From Flaccisagitta enflata (lineage: Eukaryota > Chaetognatha > Sagittoidea > Aphragmophora), in contig OZ231128.1 of the NCBI GenBank assembly GCA_965153355.1, forward strand, positions 28,086,001 to 28,150,000: DNA of 64,000 nt, in the 5' to 3' direction. Below, one piece after another: positions 1-22,062 of this stretch (position 1 is its first letter; each line of letters begins with the position of its first letter). The position numbers and the translations under genes were made by a program. The notes below the pieces were generated by a model. That model ran no database searches. It had not been told where the DNA came from and was given only the letters and a program-made list of their open reading frames with translations.

Positions 1-298
1 AAGCAAAATGGTCCAAATCTGGCTAGAAAAACTACATTCTGGTCTGAGGTCCATAATTTTGGCCCCCAGGATCTAGTTTCTGGCTTCTGATACCCAGGTT
101 ATGACCTTTCACCTTTGAGACCCTTATCTTGGTCTCTTAGACCAAAATCCTGGCTTCAGAGACCCAGATCCTGGTCTCTGAGACCCAGATTCTGACCTCA
201 TAGACCCAAATCATAGCTAAAGAGACCCAGATCCTCGCCTGCTCCTCCCTCAACCAACAAACTATTCAAGCAGAAGGGTACTATTTTCCATATGCTGC
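1..298. repeat. Degenerate minisatellite, GACCCAGATCCTGG-like
   Basis: Irregular repeats of a unit close to GAGACCCAGATCCTGGTCTCT run through most of this stretch. The unit is partly self-complementary and resembles the arms of the foldback elements that follow. No coding signal is seen. Confidence 0.5.
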
Positions 299-1270
299 CT
301 TTAGGGCAGCGGCCCTGAAGGGGATTAAGTCCTGTAGAACACAGGGAATTTTATTTGTCCATCCATTTGTCCGTCCGTCCGTCTATCCGTCCGTCTGTCC
401 ATTTGTCCGTCAGTTTGTCCATTTATCCCCCCCAGGCCCTCTCAAGCCTGAAATCTGCCCTCTCAGGCCTTGAATCTGCCCTCTCAGGCCTAAAATCTGC
501 CCTCTCAGGCCTGAAATCTGTCCTCTCAGGCCTGAAGTCTGCCCTCATAGAATCAAGGCCTGAGAGGGCTGATTTCAGGCCTAAGAGGGCAAATTTTGAG
601 CCTGAGAGGACCTGCAGAGCAGAGCAATGGGTGTCGTTGACCACGTATTGCCCTTGGGCGATCTGTTGTCATTTTTGGGCAGCAGCTCCCAAGGGGACGA
701 AGTCCCATGGAACACAGGGGTACATTGTTTGTCTATCATTCCCTCATTCCGTTTGTCCCCCAAGGCCTTGAATCTGCCCTGATTCAAGGCCTGAGAAGAC
801 AGATTTCAGGCCTGAGAGGGCAGATTTCAGGCTTGAAAGGACAGATTCAAGGCCTGAGAGGGCAGATTTCAGGCCTGATAGGGCAGATTTTAGGCTTGAG
901 AGGTCCTGGGGGGAACCAACAGAATGACGGATAAACGAGTCCCCCTATGTTCTACAGGACTTTGTCCCCTTTGGGGCTGCTGCCCTGCTTCCTCCCACTC
1001 CATATCACATTCTTGCAAAGCAGAGCAACGGGTTTCGCTGACCATATATTGCCCTTGTTTATGGAAATCTAGCATTTTCCATATATTTGTCAATCTTCCA
1101 TGTTAATCAATGAGAGTTAGGGCATCCTGGACAGAGGGAAGGCAGACGGATGGATGGAAGAACAGGCAGATGGATGGACAGATGGAGGGACAGACGGATG
1201 GATGGACAGATGGACAGATTCCCCCTGTGTTCTACAGGGTTTTGTCCCCTTTGGGCCGCTGCCCTGCTCT
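299..1270. mobile_element. Cluster of three GC-end foldback elements (one complete)
   Basis: The conserved terminal motif (GGGCAGCGGCCCNAAGGGG, then roughly AAGTCCTGTAGAACACAGGG) occurs as a left end at 299-350 and 677-725 and as its reverse complement at 939-990 and 1211-1265. The unit at about 673-990 is complete, with inverted ends. Between the ends lie tetranucleotide runs (GTCC, GGAT) and arrays of CTCAGGCCTGAAATCTGCC, with the reverse-complement array on the other side (for example 440-545 against 550-610). The unit at 299-620 lacks a right end and the one ending at 1270 lacks a left end. A subterminal block ending in GGGTNTCGCTGACCATATA is seen at 1025-1050. No transposase is encoded, so this is a non-autonomous family. 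Confidence 0.7.
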
Positions 1271-1426
1271 TCCTGAACTGAAATCGCAAACTACTCAAGC
1301 AGGGCACGGGTGCCTTTTGGCTGCTTTGTGGGATTTATTGGCAAAAAAAACTTTAAGGGGCTTCTTGTTTTTGTTTCGCATTGTTTATCGATATCTAGTC
1401 AAAACATAGTACTATGTTCAGGCCTG

Positions 1427-1724
1427 TATATTACTGAGTTGTCCCCCCGGTGGGGGGGGGGGGAAATCAAAGGGTCTGGATATGGGGAAGGAAATCTAAG
1501 GGGGGAAAAAGAGAAAAAAAGAAAATTTGGGGAAAATAAAACTTTGACAGTACTAAATCATAAAAGCTAGTTAGTAAATCACAATCTAACACTATTTAAA
1601 TCTTAACTACACTGTTTTATTGCTTTATGGGGATGAAAACCATAGATTTTAGAATGCAACGCGACGCGTCGCGGGCAAGAAAATCAAAGGCAGGGGGGGG
1701 GGGGTGGAAATCAAATCACTCCTA
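1427..1724 (+). mobile_element. G-tract MITE, copy A
   Basis: One of three related copies of about 280-300 bp (others at 34470-34747 and 37487-37776). It starts TATATTACTGAGTTG, has a run of G near each end, an internal AT-rich block (GGGGAAAATAAAACTTTGAC) and a conserved GACGCGTCGCGGG motif. Its right end has decayed; the other copies show the inverted ends more clearly. Confidence 0.65.
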
Positions 1725-1792
1725 AATGAGACGTCGCTGGTTATGTCCATTTACAATTTCGCGCGTTTGTGTATAATGCGCAATCATTACAG

Positions 1793-12303
<10,511 letters not shown>

Positions 12304-12647
12304 AAAACTGAAGATGAACGTGCCTGATATGAAAAAATACATCTGTTAATGACTTGATAAGTAGAAATCTGTTGTTCCTCTAGCACCATCTGAGGCATCA
12401 GGTACTGCTATACTTTGTATCGTACTTGATTGTATTGAAACAGCTGTAAACAACATCTCCGATTAGATATTTGTGAGTTGATGGGGCAATCATGCCACTA
12501 CAAACACTAAAATGAGGCTTTTTTTAATGTCCAAACCATGTGAGATGGAGGACCAAGTTCAATGTATCTAGCTTGAAATTGATGGCTTTGAATTGAATGA
12601 CATTTATTGATAGCATGTTATATGTCATATCATCCTTGGATGACATC

Positions 12648-12653
12648 AATAAA
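12648..12653 (+). promoter_or_regulatory. Candidate polyadenylation signal AATAAA
   Basis: First AATAAA after the stop codon of the lectin-domain gene, about 345 bp downstream, in an AT-rich stretch. It is a plausible 3' end for that transcript; no transcript evidence is available. Confidence 0.5.
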
Positions 12654-12659
12654 TCTCGA

Positions 12660-13701
12660 TTCCACAATCTCTTTTTTGCCCCCTTATACGCTCAGAGAGA
12701 GAGAGAGAGAGAGAGAGACAATGACTCTCAGACATATAAACAGACAGACACGCTTTAAAAGGAAATTCTCCTGTAATAAACAAATCGTCTGACCCTAAGC
12801 CCCGATCAAACCTGTTCTGCTCGCGCCGGAGCCCCCCCCCCCCCATTCTTTCTCTTTCCTCTGAAATGCGATGTCGTGCCTCAGTGAAAACAAGTCTAAT
12901 TTAAGCACGAATTTTGTGATTAGGTGGATGCCCCACACAGACGACCATGCACTGTAAAAGAACTCCCATTTACGACTTTTTCCCAGTCGACGTTATCCAC
13001 CTTTATTGGTAACATATATGAGGGCTTTGAGTTCGACACAGGTTGTACGATAATGAAACTTGGATAACTGTCCGTTTGTCACGGACGAAGTTATGGAGAA
13101 ACTGAGCACCAGGACAAGAGTCAAAACCCTGTGACAATCATCCTGTACGAACTGTTATCGAGTCCGTCGTATTTTGAAGTCGCGGTCGGTCAGTCCGTCG
13201 GTCCGTCGGTCCGCGAGTCTAAATTTTGAATCTTTACCCTTTTTTCATCGCATTTCAAGACATTTCTAGGTGTGCACGTTTCATGTGTGTGCCTTCACTT
13301 CAGTACTGCCCCTGCCCAACCATCCGCGACCGTTGCCCTGTCTTGGGCGTGATATATTACTATATAAAAAGTGTCAATTAGGGAGAAAGAAAGCGTTTCT
13401 GATCAGACAGAGACTGCTCCAAACTTATCCCTGGAATTGCGGTTGTCATGCTTTACAATCATTATTTTCTTTTTCTAGGTACCTCCTTTCGTCTTCGCAT
13501 GTTGTGTAAAGCACTTTAAGTTAAGGAGGAAGATATTTGATATTTGATATTTGATATATTGTCCGTTCAAATGATGGCATTTGGTAAGGTCAATGAATGT
13601 ACATGGACATGACATAGTTTCGTCACAATAAATAACTATTCTACTTAGTATTATGTCTAGAGGTTTACAAAGAATCAAAATCGTTCAATAAGGTAAAAAT
13701 T

Positions 13702-13742
<41 letters not shown>

Positions 13743-13754
13743 ATTATGTGTACA
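12660..13754. other. Intergenic; short repeats only
   Basis: No gene recognised. It holds (AG)n at about 12694-12718 and 13704-13737, a poly-C at about 12831-12844, a TTACGACTTTTTCCC..CTTTATTGGTAA block at 12970-13012 that recurs near 10994 and 18971, and a decayed hairpin-type element with GGTCCGTC repeats at 13160-13225. Confidence 0.6.
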
Positions 13755-14768
13755 TTAACTACTTTTCATGGCGTTTTTACCATTCCCCAAATCCCACATC
13801 AGCAACACACGTTCAACCACCACAAGAGATTTAGCACGATCATCCGAATAGATATCATCAAAGTTTAGCTTCTCATCCACAGCATATAGGTTATTATCAC
13901 TCCAAAGCTTACAAAAGTTTATTCTATGATTCTCATCATCAGTCATACCACACTCCCGACATTCCTTAGTAGCATAACCAGTACTGAAATTTGCAGCACA
14001 CTGCAACATACCATATCGTCCCATGATATAGGCCCTTACTATCAATTGATCGTTCTCCCTCATAAAAACTTGAGGTTTACGCACATAGTCTGGGCTTTCT
14101 AGTAAAGGTACAATACTTTTAGTTTTGGTTTTGTACGAATTTTCGCCCCTCTTTTTATTCATACATTCTTCTATCAGTTTCTCTTTGTTCTTGATCTCCG
14201 CTTTTTGTTCGACTTCTCTTTTCCATGTTTTGGTCTTGATTACATCCCAGTTTTCTTCCAGCTCCCATGACTCGATAATTTCTTTTATTTGTTTCGCCCA
14301 TCCTATATTCTGTTCTCGAACTTCATTCAGAGTTGTCATTGTCGAGTGGTCACTACCTTTTTGGAGCACTTTATGCAGGTATAAAAGCTGCTTTAGTTTA
14401 ATTCTAATGGATGGATACATTGACCCACAACAGTACATCATAGCAGCCGTTGGGGTTGTTTTAGGCAGACCAATCATGCTCTTCCATGCCCACACTTCAA
14501 ATCTGTCCATGCATGCTTTTGCAGTAGCATTAAGAGGCCATGTCTCGGCGTCATATAGCAAGGTTGGGGTTGTAACAGCTTCATGTAGTTTTATGAAGTA
14601 ATCCATAACTATTCTCTTCATCACTCCACTTTTAGCACAGGAGTTTACTGCTCTAACTGCAACTTTTGCCCTCTTCAGTCTAAAGTCGATATTCTCTTCA
14701 TTTTTTCCGTTTCGACAGATCTGAACCCCTAGATATTTGTACGACTCACAACTTTTAATGGTTTTTTT
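13755..14768 (-). CDS. Non-LTR retrotransposon polyprotein, C-terminal part (after frameshift)
   Basis: Open in one frame from the frameshift at 14762-14768 to TAA at 13755-13757, about 335 codons. It continues the polymerase thumb/connection region: SYKYLGVQI, then YDAETWPL, a pattern seen downstream of the catalytic core in many non-LTR elements. Near the C-terminus is a C-x2-C-x7-H-x4-C zinc-knuckle-like motif (CRECGMTDDENHRINFC), as in several LINE clades. It is in a different frame from the polymerase core; the shift falls in a run of seven A residues on the coding strand, and six would restore one frame. Confidence 0.8.
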   Translation of the reverse strand, partial: KKTIKSCESYKYLGVQICRNGKNEENIDFRLKRAKVAVRAVNSCAKSGVMKRIVMDYFIKLHEAVTTPTLLYDAETWPLNATAKACMDRFEVWAWKSMIGLPKTTPTAAMMYCCGSMYPSIRIKLKQLLYLHKVLQKGSDHSTMTTLNEVREQNIGWAKQIKEIIESWELEENWDVIKTKTWKREVEQKAEIKNKEKLIEECMNKKRGENSYKTKTKSIVPLLESPDYVRKPQVFMRENDQLIVRAYIMGRYGMLQCAANFSTGYATKECRECGMTDDENHRINFCKLWSDNNLYAVDEKLNFDDIYSDDRAKSLVVVERVLLMWDLGNGKNAMKSS

Positions 14769-16283
14769 CTCCCAATTTCCATTCTTTCGCCGTCAATTTA
14801 CGAGATCCTACCTCCATCACATTACATTTTGCCTCTCCCCACTCTATTTGGTGTTTTTTACCAAACTCACACACAGCATCTAGGGTCCTGATTTGCTGCT
14901 CAGATCCTTCAGAAAAGGTCAAGGCATCGTCCATAAAAAGCAACGAGGCCAATTTATGATTTCTTATGAGAATTCCTAGTGTTTGGTCTTCTTGCATGTC
15001 CTCAGCAAGAGTGTCCATTGTCTTGGCGAACATGGGAACCATCAGCTTGCCTCCCTGTTTTCCACCAGTTTCCCTCTTAATCTCTCTTGTGAGCCCTGCC
15101 TTTGTTTTAACTCGAGCTGTTAGTCCTTTGTTTAGAGCTTTAGTAAGCCTCCATATTTTGCCTCTGAATCCGTTTTGATGAAGCACATACAACATGTCAT
15201 CCATACTAGCCTTATCAAACGCTTTTTGTACATCAAAGAATGCTATCATAAGATTTCTCCCTTCATTTTTGGCAGTATCCATGACATTCCTTAGGATGAA
15301 GACATGATCTGTCGTAGATGCCCCTTTTTTCCCTCCGGCTTGTGCCTGGGTAAATTTGACAATCTTTAACAGTCTTTCATTTGTTTTTTCTTCCACAATA
15401 GTGCCAATCGAACTTGAGACTGTGATGCCCCTGTGGTTATCGAGTTTCTCTCGATCGCCCTTTCCTTTCCATACATTTGTAATATAACCTTGATTCCAAG
15501 GTTGGGGTGGAATTTCCTCATGCCAAAAGGCTGCGATTACAGGCATTATTATTCTTACCATTTCAATTCCGCCTCCTTTTAGAAGCCAATTTTTCCAGTC
15601 AGTTGTTGCCTTATTATTTTTCTTCTTTCTGATTGCCTCGTCTACTTCCTTTTCTGTTGGCATACGATTGATTTCATTCATCTCTTCTTCCTCATTCCTT
15701 TCTTCACTACTAAGTCTTTCAACTTCTCTAATCACTTCAAAGTGGTAAGGGTGGGAAGGTAATTTCTTATTCTTATACAAATCCTCATAGTATGATGCAG
15801 TATTTTCTTTATTCAATTCGGGGTCTAGAATTCTTTCTCCATTTGGCCCTTTTGTTACCATCCAGTTGGGAGTTTCGTCTCTTTTTAGATTTTTTCTTTC
15901 TCCCCATAATCCGTTGCTTCCCGCTTCATTTATTATCTTCTGCAATTTAGCTTCAGTTTCCTTCTTTTCCTCTTCGTGAAGTAAATCTTTTATCTCTTGT
16001 TGTTTTTCGAAATATGCCTGTTGTTTTTCCCCTTTTTGGATAGGGTCTTTCTCTTTTTCAAAAGCCTTCTTACATTCACTTTTTTCCTTTTTGAGATTTA
16101 GTAGAGCAGTGGATTGTTGAGCTTGCCCAGGTTTGAATGTCGCTCTTCCTATTGTCTTAATGGCCGCCCTGTAGATCAGCTTTTCCCACTTCTTGTAACG
16201 TTCAGTCATGCACATATCAGTCTTACTCATAATTTCCCATGCCTCTCTTTCAGCTTTCTCTAATTCTCTACGAAATTCTTCCC
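14755..16283 (-). CDS. Non-LTR retrotransposon reverse transcriptase (5' truncated, frameshifted)
   Basis: About 500 residues of element-derived sequence, reading out of unrelated microsatellite upstream of 16283. Reverse transcriptase motifs appear in order: TDWKNWLL and NHRGITVSSSIG (fingers), motif A FFDVQKAFD, motif B GGKQGGKLM, motif C FMDD in LLFMDDALTF, and the primer-grip region. Motif B is unusual: KQGGKL replaces the common PQGSxLSP form. The catalytic aspartates are present. No AP-type endonuclease remains; the N-terminal side is a charged coiled-coil-like stretch cut off at the foldback end at 16281. Clade not assigned. Confidence 0.85.
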
Positions 16284-16359
16284 TTCGGGGCCGCTGCCCA
16301 AAAAGGACAGACAGACCGAAAGACAGAAAGACAGACAGACAGACAGACAGACAGAAAGG

Positions 16360-16428
<69 letters not shown>

Positions 16429-16450
16429 GGACAGACGGACAGACAGACGT
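16281..16450. mobile_element. Half foldback element with (GACA)n
   Basis: Terminal motif TTCGGGGCCGCTGCCCAAAAA followed by about 33 units of GACA with a few variants (16307-16446). The partner end is missing. Confidence 0.7.
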
Positions 16451-16733
16451 AGAATCCGCATGACAAATAGTTTTTTCACATGATACAACACGGGCAAGCT
16501 GACACGCCAGACACACACATGGACCGAACAGAGAGATGCAAATCAGCGAGATCATATCTTGTCGTACTCACGTGAAAGTTGTTTAACTCAAACACGCGAG
16601 GGCATGAAGGGAGGTCTGCAAATTCTAAGAAAATTGAGCGCCAACCTCCTTCAAGTGCCTCCGCGTGTGGTAGAGTCAGAAAAAAAACCGGGCCTTTGCA
16701 TTGAACACGCGCCTACTCTCGGTAAAGCGATAA

Positions 16734-16951
<218 letters not shown>

Positions 16952-17305
16952 GGAGGAGGATGAAGAACCAGAGCTTTACTGTTTCAGGGTTTATTACCAA
17001 ATATTTCTGGGTCAACTGGAGGAGGAAAGGAGGAAACCCTACAAGCCATAAAACTAGGCTATACTTAAACCAAAAGTTATCAACACGAATAACCGGGACA
17101 CATGTATCAATTTGAGACAACTAATTGGGCAAAATTTAATGTGGAGATTGTCACAAATCAACCTCTCTTGAAAAGGCAAACAGAAGAGGAAATAAAGGGA
17201 AAGAAGAGGAAAAAGAAAAAAAAAATAAGATGAGAAGAACGGGAGAAGGGAATGAAAAAAAGAAGCAGAATCATGTAAAAGTCGGAACGAGGATGATGAT
17301 AAGAA

Positions 17306-17449
17306 CAAGGCCGGATACACGGCTACCTAAGTAGTGAGCAGGTGGGAAGGGGCAGTGAAGCAAAAACCGCCTCAATATGCCTGAAAAAGCAATGTGTGAC
17401 CGATCGATGAACGGAGTGGGTTACAGAGTCGCGTGCGAGCGACTTGAAA
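17306..17449 (-). mobile_element. Hairpin-headed short element
   Basis: ACAAGGCCGGATACACGG to hairpin AGTCGC-GTGCGA-GCGACT. The core has little tetranucleotide repeat. Confidence 0.7.
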
Positions 17450-17694
17450 TAGGCGGGAAATAGGAGAGGAAGCAGTAATGTGAAATGCAAGAATGGAGTG
17501 ATAAGGAACTGGAGAAAAAAATGTCAATGACAATGTCGTGAGAGCAACACAATTTATTGCAACGTACAATAGAAAAGACCAATAGCCAAGGCCAAGGATA
17601 TAGAATAGGAAGTAAATCTAAAAGACGCAGAGAGTAAGAGACAGTCAACCAAATAGACAGACAAACGTGCTGACGGAAAGGTAAAGAAACAAGG

Positions 17695-17852
17695 CCGGAT
17701 ACACGGCAATCCAGTCGCGGACGGTTGGGCAGGAGCAGTAATATGAAAACCACTCGGAATTCAGAAATGTGACCTACCGACTTACCGACCTACCGACCGA
17801 CCTACCGACCGACCGACACGGCAAGGTGTAGAGTCGCGTGTCCGCGACTAAA
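17695..17852 (-). mobile_element. Hairpin-headed short element
   Basis: Nearly the same as the copy at 11793-11951, with a (GACC/TACC)n core and hairpin AGTCGCG-TGTC-CGCGACT plus AAAAA. Close similarity suggests recent mobility of this subfamily. Confidence 0.8.
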
Positions 17853-17931
17853 AAAGGTTTTGAGTGGTTTTGAGTGGCGATGTTGGTATGGCCCACGCTC
17901 CGTTGTTGATCCAGTTCAGGGGTTATAGTTT

Positions 17932-18036
<105 letters not shown>

Positions 18037-18244
18037 CTCAAAGAAAGGTGTAAGCAGGCCTCTTGATTTTGGAGCAGCGAGCAGCACCGCTTCTCGGCGG
18101 GGGAAGGCAGATGTCGGCAGGTCCCGATGATGGAAGAAGAGGGGAAGGAGAAGCATTGATATGATTTGCATAATGTAGTTTTATGATGACTGCTCTTGTG
18201 TAACTTAGTTAATTTGAAAGACTGTAAGTTTGAATTGAAAATAT

Positions 18245-18858
18245 AATTTGGAAAAAAGTCGAAGAGACGAAGTCCCTTCGGTCTTTTTGAGTCCTGCAGA
18301 GTTTGTTGGATTTCCCTTTTTCTCATGAAGCGTTTGGGCAAGTTGGTAAGTTTTGGGGGCTGAATGGTGCTACGCATGAAATTAATAGCTAAGAAAAAGC
18401 TAAATCTCCTCTTTCAGATGACGCCAAGCAGAATTCTGTGCGATCGATGATTTTGGAGCTATGATTTTTTTAATCTTTTTTTATTTTTTCTCATTTTTCT
18501 CATTTTTCCCTAAAACCATGAATCGAGTTAGTTTAAGTCTATTTGAACTTTGAAATGTCCCAGGTGATGACTGTGCATCCTGGCAGCACAGTCTCTCTCT
18601 CATTTCAACTCCCGACTCTATGAGAGGCTTTGTCCGTCAGTCCATCTATCGGTCTGTTGGTCTGTCTGTCCGTCCAAGTGGAAAAGTGGAAAAACAAGCT
18701 GTCTAGATGCTTGTGTGTGGGGGTTGGGGTTGGGGTGTGGATGGGGGTTGGATGCCTCTGTCCACCTGTCTGCAACGATATTGTAACCCTGTGTTACATG
18801 TTTTTCTCTGTTTCTCTCTCCCTCTCTCCCCCTCTGCTCTGTCTGTCTGTCTGTCTCT

Positions 18859-18927
<69 letters not shown>

Positions 18928-20107
18928 TCTTTCTCACTCTCTTTTCCTCTCTCATTTTCTCGAGCAGCATTTACGACTTTTTTCCTACGGTGATTAGCCG
19001 CCCTTATTGGTAAGAACTTGATCCTTTATGTGGTGAAGTAAAAGAAGGAAAATATTAATCGCATGTAAAACTTATCAACATCGTCATGTGTTTCATGTAC
19101 AGTAGATGTTGTCTAGACTTGGAATTAGGGGAGAATCCATTACAGAAAGACAGATAAATTTCCAAGACTAATATTTAGAATATAAATTAATAAAAGGATG
19201 CTTTGTTGCTCATGAGTGGTTGTTGCCATGGAAACACATTTCTATGTATTCACGCTAAAGTATCAATATTTTGAGAAATTTTTTGAGGGAACATTGTTTT
19301 AAATAAAATTTGCTACAACTTTCCCACAGTATGTTCTGTAAGAATACCAATAAGGGCGGCTAATCGCCGTAGGAAAAAAGTCGTAAATGCTGCTCGAGAA
19401 AATGAGAGAGGAAAAGAGAGTGAGAGAGAAAAAAAAAAGAGAGAGAGAAGAGAAGGAAACAGACAGACAGACAGACAGACAGACAGAGGGGGAGAGAGGG
19501 GGAGAGAGGGGAGAGAGAGAGAGAGAGAGACAGAGAGAGAAACAGAGAAAAACATGTAACACAGGGTTACAATATCGTTGCAGACAGGTGGACACAATCA
19601 TCCAACCCCATCCAAACCCCAACCCCAACCCGCACACACAAGCATCTAGACAGCTTGTTTTTCCACTTTTCCACTTGGACGGACAGACAGACCAACAGAC
19701 CGATGGATGGACTGACGGACAAAGCCTCTCATAGAGTCGGGAGTTGAAATGAGAGAGAGACTGTGCTGCCAGGATACACAGTCATCACCTGGGACATTTC
19801 AAAGTTCAAATAGACTTCAACTAACTCGATTCCTGGTTTTAGGGAAAAATGAGAAAAATGAGAAAAAATAAAAAAAGATTCAAAAAATCATAGCTCCAAA
19901 ATTATCGATCGCACAGAATTCTGCTTGGCGTCATCTGAAAGAGGAGATTTAGCTCTTTCTTAGCTATTAATTTCATGCGTAGCACCATTCAGCCCCCAAA
20001 ACTTACCAACTTGGTCAAACGCTTCATGAGAAAAAGGGAAATCCAACAAACTCTGCAGGACTCAAAAAGACCGAAGGGACTTCGTCTCTTCGACTTTTTT
20101 CCAAATT
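18245..20107. repeat. Large inverted repeat, two arms of about 765 bp
   Basis: 18245-19012 is repeated as its reverse complement at 19345-20107, with a 332-bp spacer. Matching landmarks include AAGTCGAAGAGACGAAGTCC at the outer ends, GACGCCAAGCAGAATTCTGTG, the tract CAAGTGGAAAAGTGGAAAAAC and CTTATTGGTA at the inner ends. Microsatellite lengths differ between arms: (CT)n at 18858-18919 is much longer than its partner near 19511. The outer segment holds Tc1-like sequence. No coding region found. Confidence 0.85.
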
Positions 20108-20113
20108 ACTTGT

Positions 20114-20178
20114 TTTGCGGTTGCTAGGGAGCATCACAGGGCTGTCACACATAATTACGCTCCCTAGCAACCGCCAAA
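20114..20178. repeat. Short palindrome with GCGGTTGCTAGGGAGC arms
   Basis: Arms 20114-20132 and 20159-20178 are reverse complements around a 26-base loop. It lies directly between the large inverted repeat and the next palindrome. Confidence 0.75.
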
Positions 20179-20783
20179 CACTACTGTCTCATATAAGGTT
20201 TGAGACAAGAATGATATTACTATGCGGTTTTTTGCATTTTTGCAGAGTTCATGAGTATAGAAACCGAGAACCATCAAGTAGAAAATCTTTCCTGAGGCGC
20301 TTTTTGAAAAAAATGAAAAATTCAAGATTTTTAGCATTATTTTGCAAAGAAAATTTTTTAGGTTGATTTGACCTATTTTTTGACAGCATAATGTTAATCC
20401 TGATAAAATTCCAATTCATTTGATAGGTCGCACTGTATGGTTTTCATAAAAAATGAAAAATTCATATTTTAGGCCACCGTTGTAATTTTGTAACGGTGGC
20501 TTTAAAAATGAAAATTTTATTTTTTGTGAAAACTATATAGTGCGACCTATCAAATGAAAAGGAATTTCATCAGGATTATCAATATATAGGTCAAACCAAC
20601 CTGAAAAATATTCTATGCAAAATGAAGCTAAAAATGTTGAATTTTTCATTTTTTTCAAAAAGCGCCTTGGGAAAGATTTTCTACTTGATAGTCCTTGGTT
20701 TGTATACTCAATAACTCTACAAAAATGCAAAAAACCGCATAGTAATATCATTCTTGTCCCAAACCTTATGTGAGACAGCAGTG
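20179..20783. mobile_element. 605-bp palindromic foldback element
   Basis: Left arm from CACTACTGTCTCATATAAGG pairs with right arm ending CTTATGTGAGACAGCAGTG; the centre is the hairpin GCCACCGTT/AACGGTGGC at about 20473-20500. Arms differ by scattered substitutions only. CAAA flanks both sides (20175-20178 and 20784-20787), a possible 4-bp target duplication. No open coding frame. Confidence 0.75.
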
Positions 20784-20939
20784 CAAACGAGCGATATTCT
20801 TACAGAACATACTGTGGGAAAGTGGTAACAAATTTCATTTCAAACAATGTTCCCTGGCCTTAAAAAATTTCTCAAAATAATCATACTTTAGCGTAAATAC
20901 ATGGAAATGTATTTCCATGGCAACCAACACTTTACCCGC

Positions 20940-21281
20940 GCAGTTGGCTATTTCTGCGCTTAGACGGAGGGGAGATGCCTTGGCAAGCATTTGAAGGCAG
21001 TTGCTAGACCCAAGTCAAGTGATCGCGCCACAGTAGCGGACTATGGTTGGGGAAGGCAACCTCGTCTGCCATTCGCTGACCCCCACTCTTTAAGTTAAGT
21101 TGGCAGCGTTTGGGGGAAAATTATTGCTTGTCGGCAGTAAAGAATAATCAAGAGGCTTGGATGTAAGTGGCAACTGCTCGCAAGTTTTTGCGCTGCGTCC
21201 TAAGAACAAATATGGATTAGCGCTCCTCTCTTTCATTTCAAATGAATGATGTGCGTTTTATTCATGCTCCTCTTTTACGGT
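20940..21281. other. No feature recognised
   Basis: Mixed-composition sequence between the palindrome nest and the (GT)n run. No gene, repeat family or RNA was identified. Confidence 0.5.
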
Positions 21282-21500
<219 letters not shown>

Positions 21501-21509
21501 TTTGCGTTT

Positions 21510-21720
21510 TTGATTATGCATGCGAGTCAGATTCGGCGTCGCGTCGGTCATTGGTTGAGTTGTGTGATGGTCCATGGCGTGAATTTGGTTTTGCGTGACG
21601 TCGCGACATCTGTCAGTCGGCGTCGGCGACATCCATTTTGCGCGCCGGCGCTGCCACTCGGCGCCGCTTCAGCCAAGTCGGGCGTGAAAATCGTACGTGG
21701 GGAACGCCTTAATCGCGAAC
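21510..21720. other. CpG-rich island-like stretch
   Basis: About 200 bp dense in CG dinucleotides (GTCGCGTCGG, GACGTCGCGACATC, GCGCGCCGGCGCTGCC), unlike the AT-rich surroundings. It could be an unmethylated promoter region, but no adjacent exon was recognised on either strand. Confidence 0.4.
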
Positions 21721-21796
21721 CACCAAAATTAATCTCCTGAGCTGATAGAATCTTTTTTTTCAATGATTGAGCTTCTGTCTTTCTCCCTTTCAGTTT

Positions 21797-22062
21797 TTAG
21801 ATGCGTCCGTCAGGAACGCATCTCTATAAGAGGGTCTGTCCGTCCGTCCGTCCGTCGGTCGGTCCGTCCGTCCGTCGGTCCGTCCGTCACGCCTGTGCAA
21901 AAAACGCGTTTTTGGCCACGGTGAGATCTTACACTGAAACAAATGATCAACCAAGTCTTTTTTTCGTCGGTTCGTCCATCTGTCTCTCCGTACATACGTC
22001 ACATGACCAATACACGTTGAGACACAGCCCGGACGCATCGTTGCCCGGTCGGGCTTGTTAAC
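21797..22062 (+). mobile_element. Hairpin-headed element, GATGCGT subfamily
   Basis: Begins TTTTTAGATGCGTCC-GTCA-GGAACGCATCTCTATAAGAGG, a hairpin with a quite different stem from the AGTCGCG copies but in the same position, followed by a GTCC/GGTC tetranucleotide core. Right end placed tentatively near GGGCTTGTT at 22062. Confidence 0.6.

Larger units (their letters stand above)
13755..16283 (-). mobile_element. Truncated non-LTR (LINE) retrotransposon
   Basis: The element is 5'-truncated at about 16281, where sequence switches abruptly to the terminal motif of a foldback element (CCCTTCGGGGCCGCTGCCC). Its 3' end reaches a (CT)n run on its own strand at 13704-13737 shortly after the stop codon, which may be its tail. 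No target duplication was recognised. Confidence 0.8.
19213..20938. repeat. Second pair of inverted arms overlapping the large palindrome
   Basis: 19213-19340 (TTGCCATGGAAACACATTTC ... CCCACAGTATGTTCTGTAAG) recurs in reverse complement at 20793-20938 at roughly 85 percent identity by eye. The arms lie in the spacer of the larger inverted repeat and beyond its right end, so the structures are nested. GTTGCCATGGAAAC resembles the RFX X-box consensus, perhaps by chance. Confidence 0.65.

Noticed and set aside
355-934. Frames rich in LSGLKSA or RPERADF repeats here and at 50609-50893, 62497-63133 and 63507-63938
   Set aside because: They translate the inverted minisatellite arms of foldback elements and appear on both strands.
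16208-16483. Frames encoding DRQT repeats joined to the reverse transcriptase
   Set aside because: They come from (GACA)n in a foldback fragment; the true element sequence begins at about 16283.
20179-20783. Microprecursor-like hairpin RNA gene
   Set aside because: The 300-bp arms extend over the whole unit with a possible CAAA target duplication, which fits a foldback element far better.
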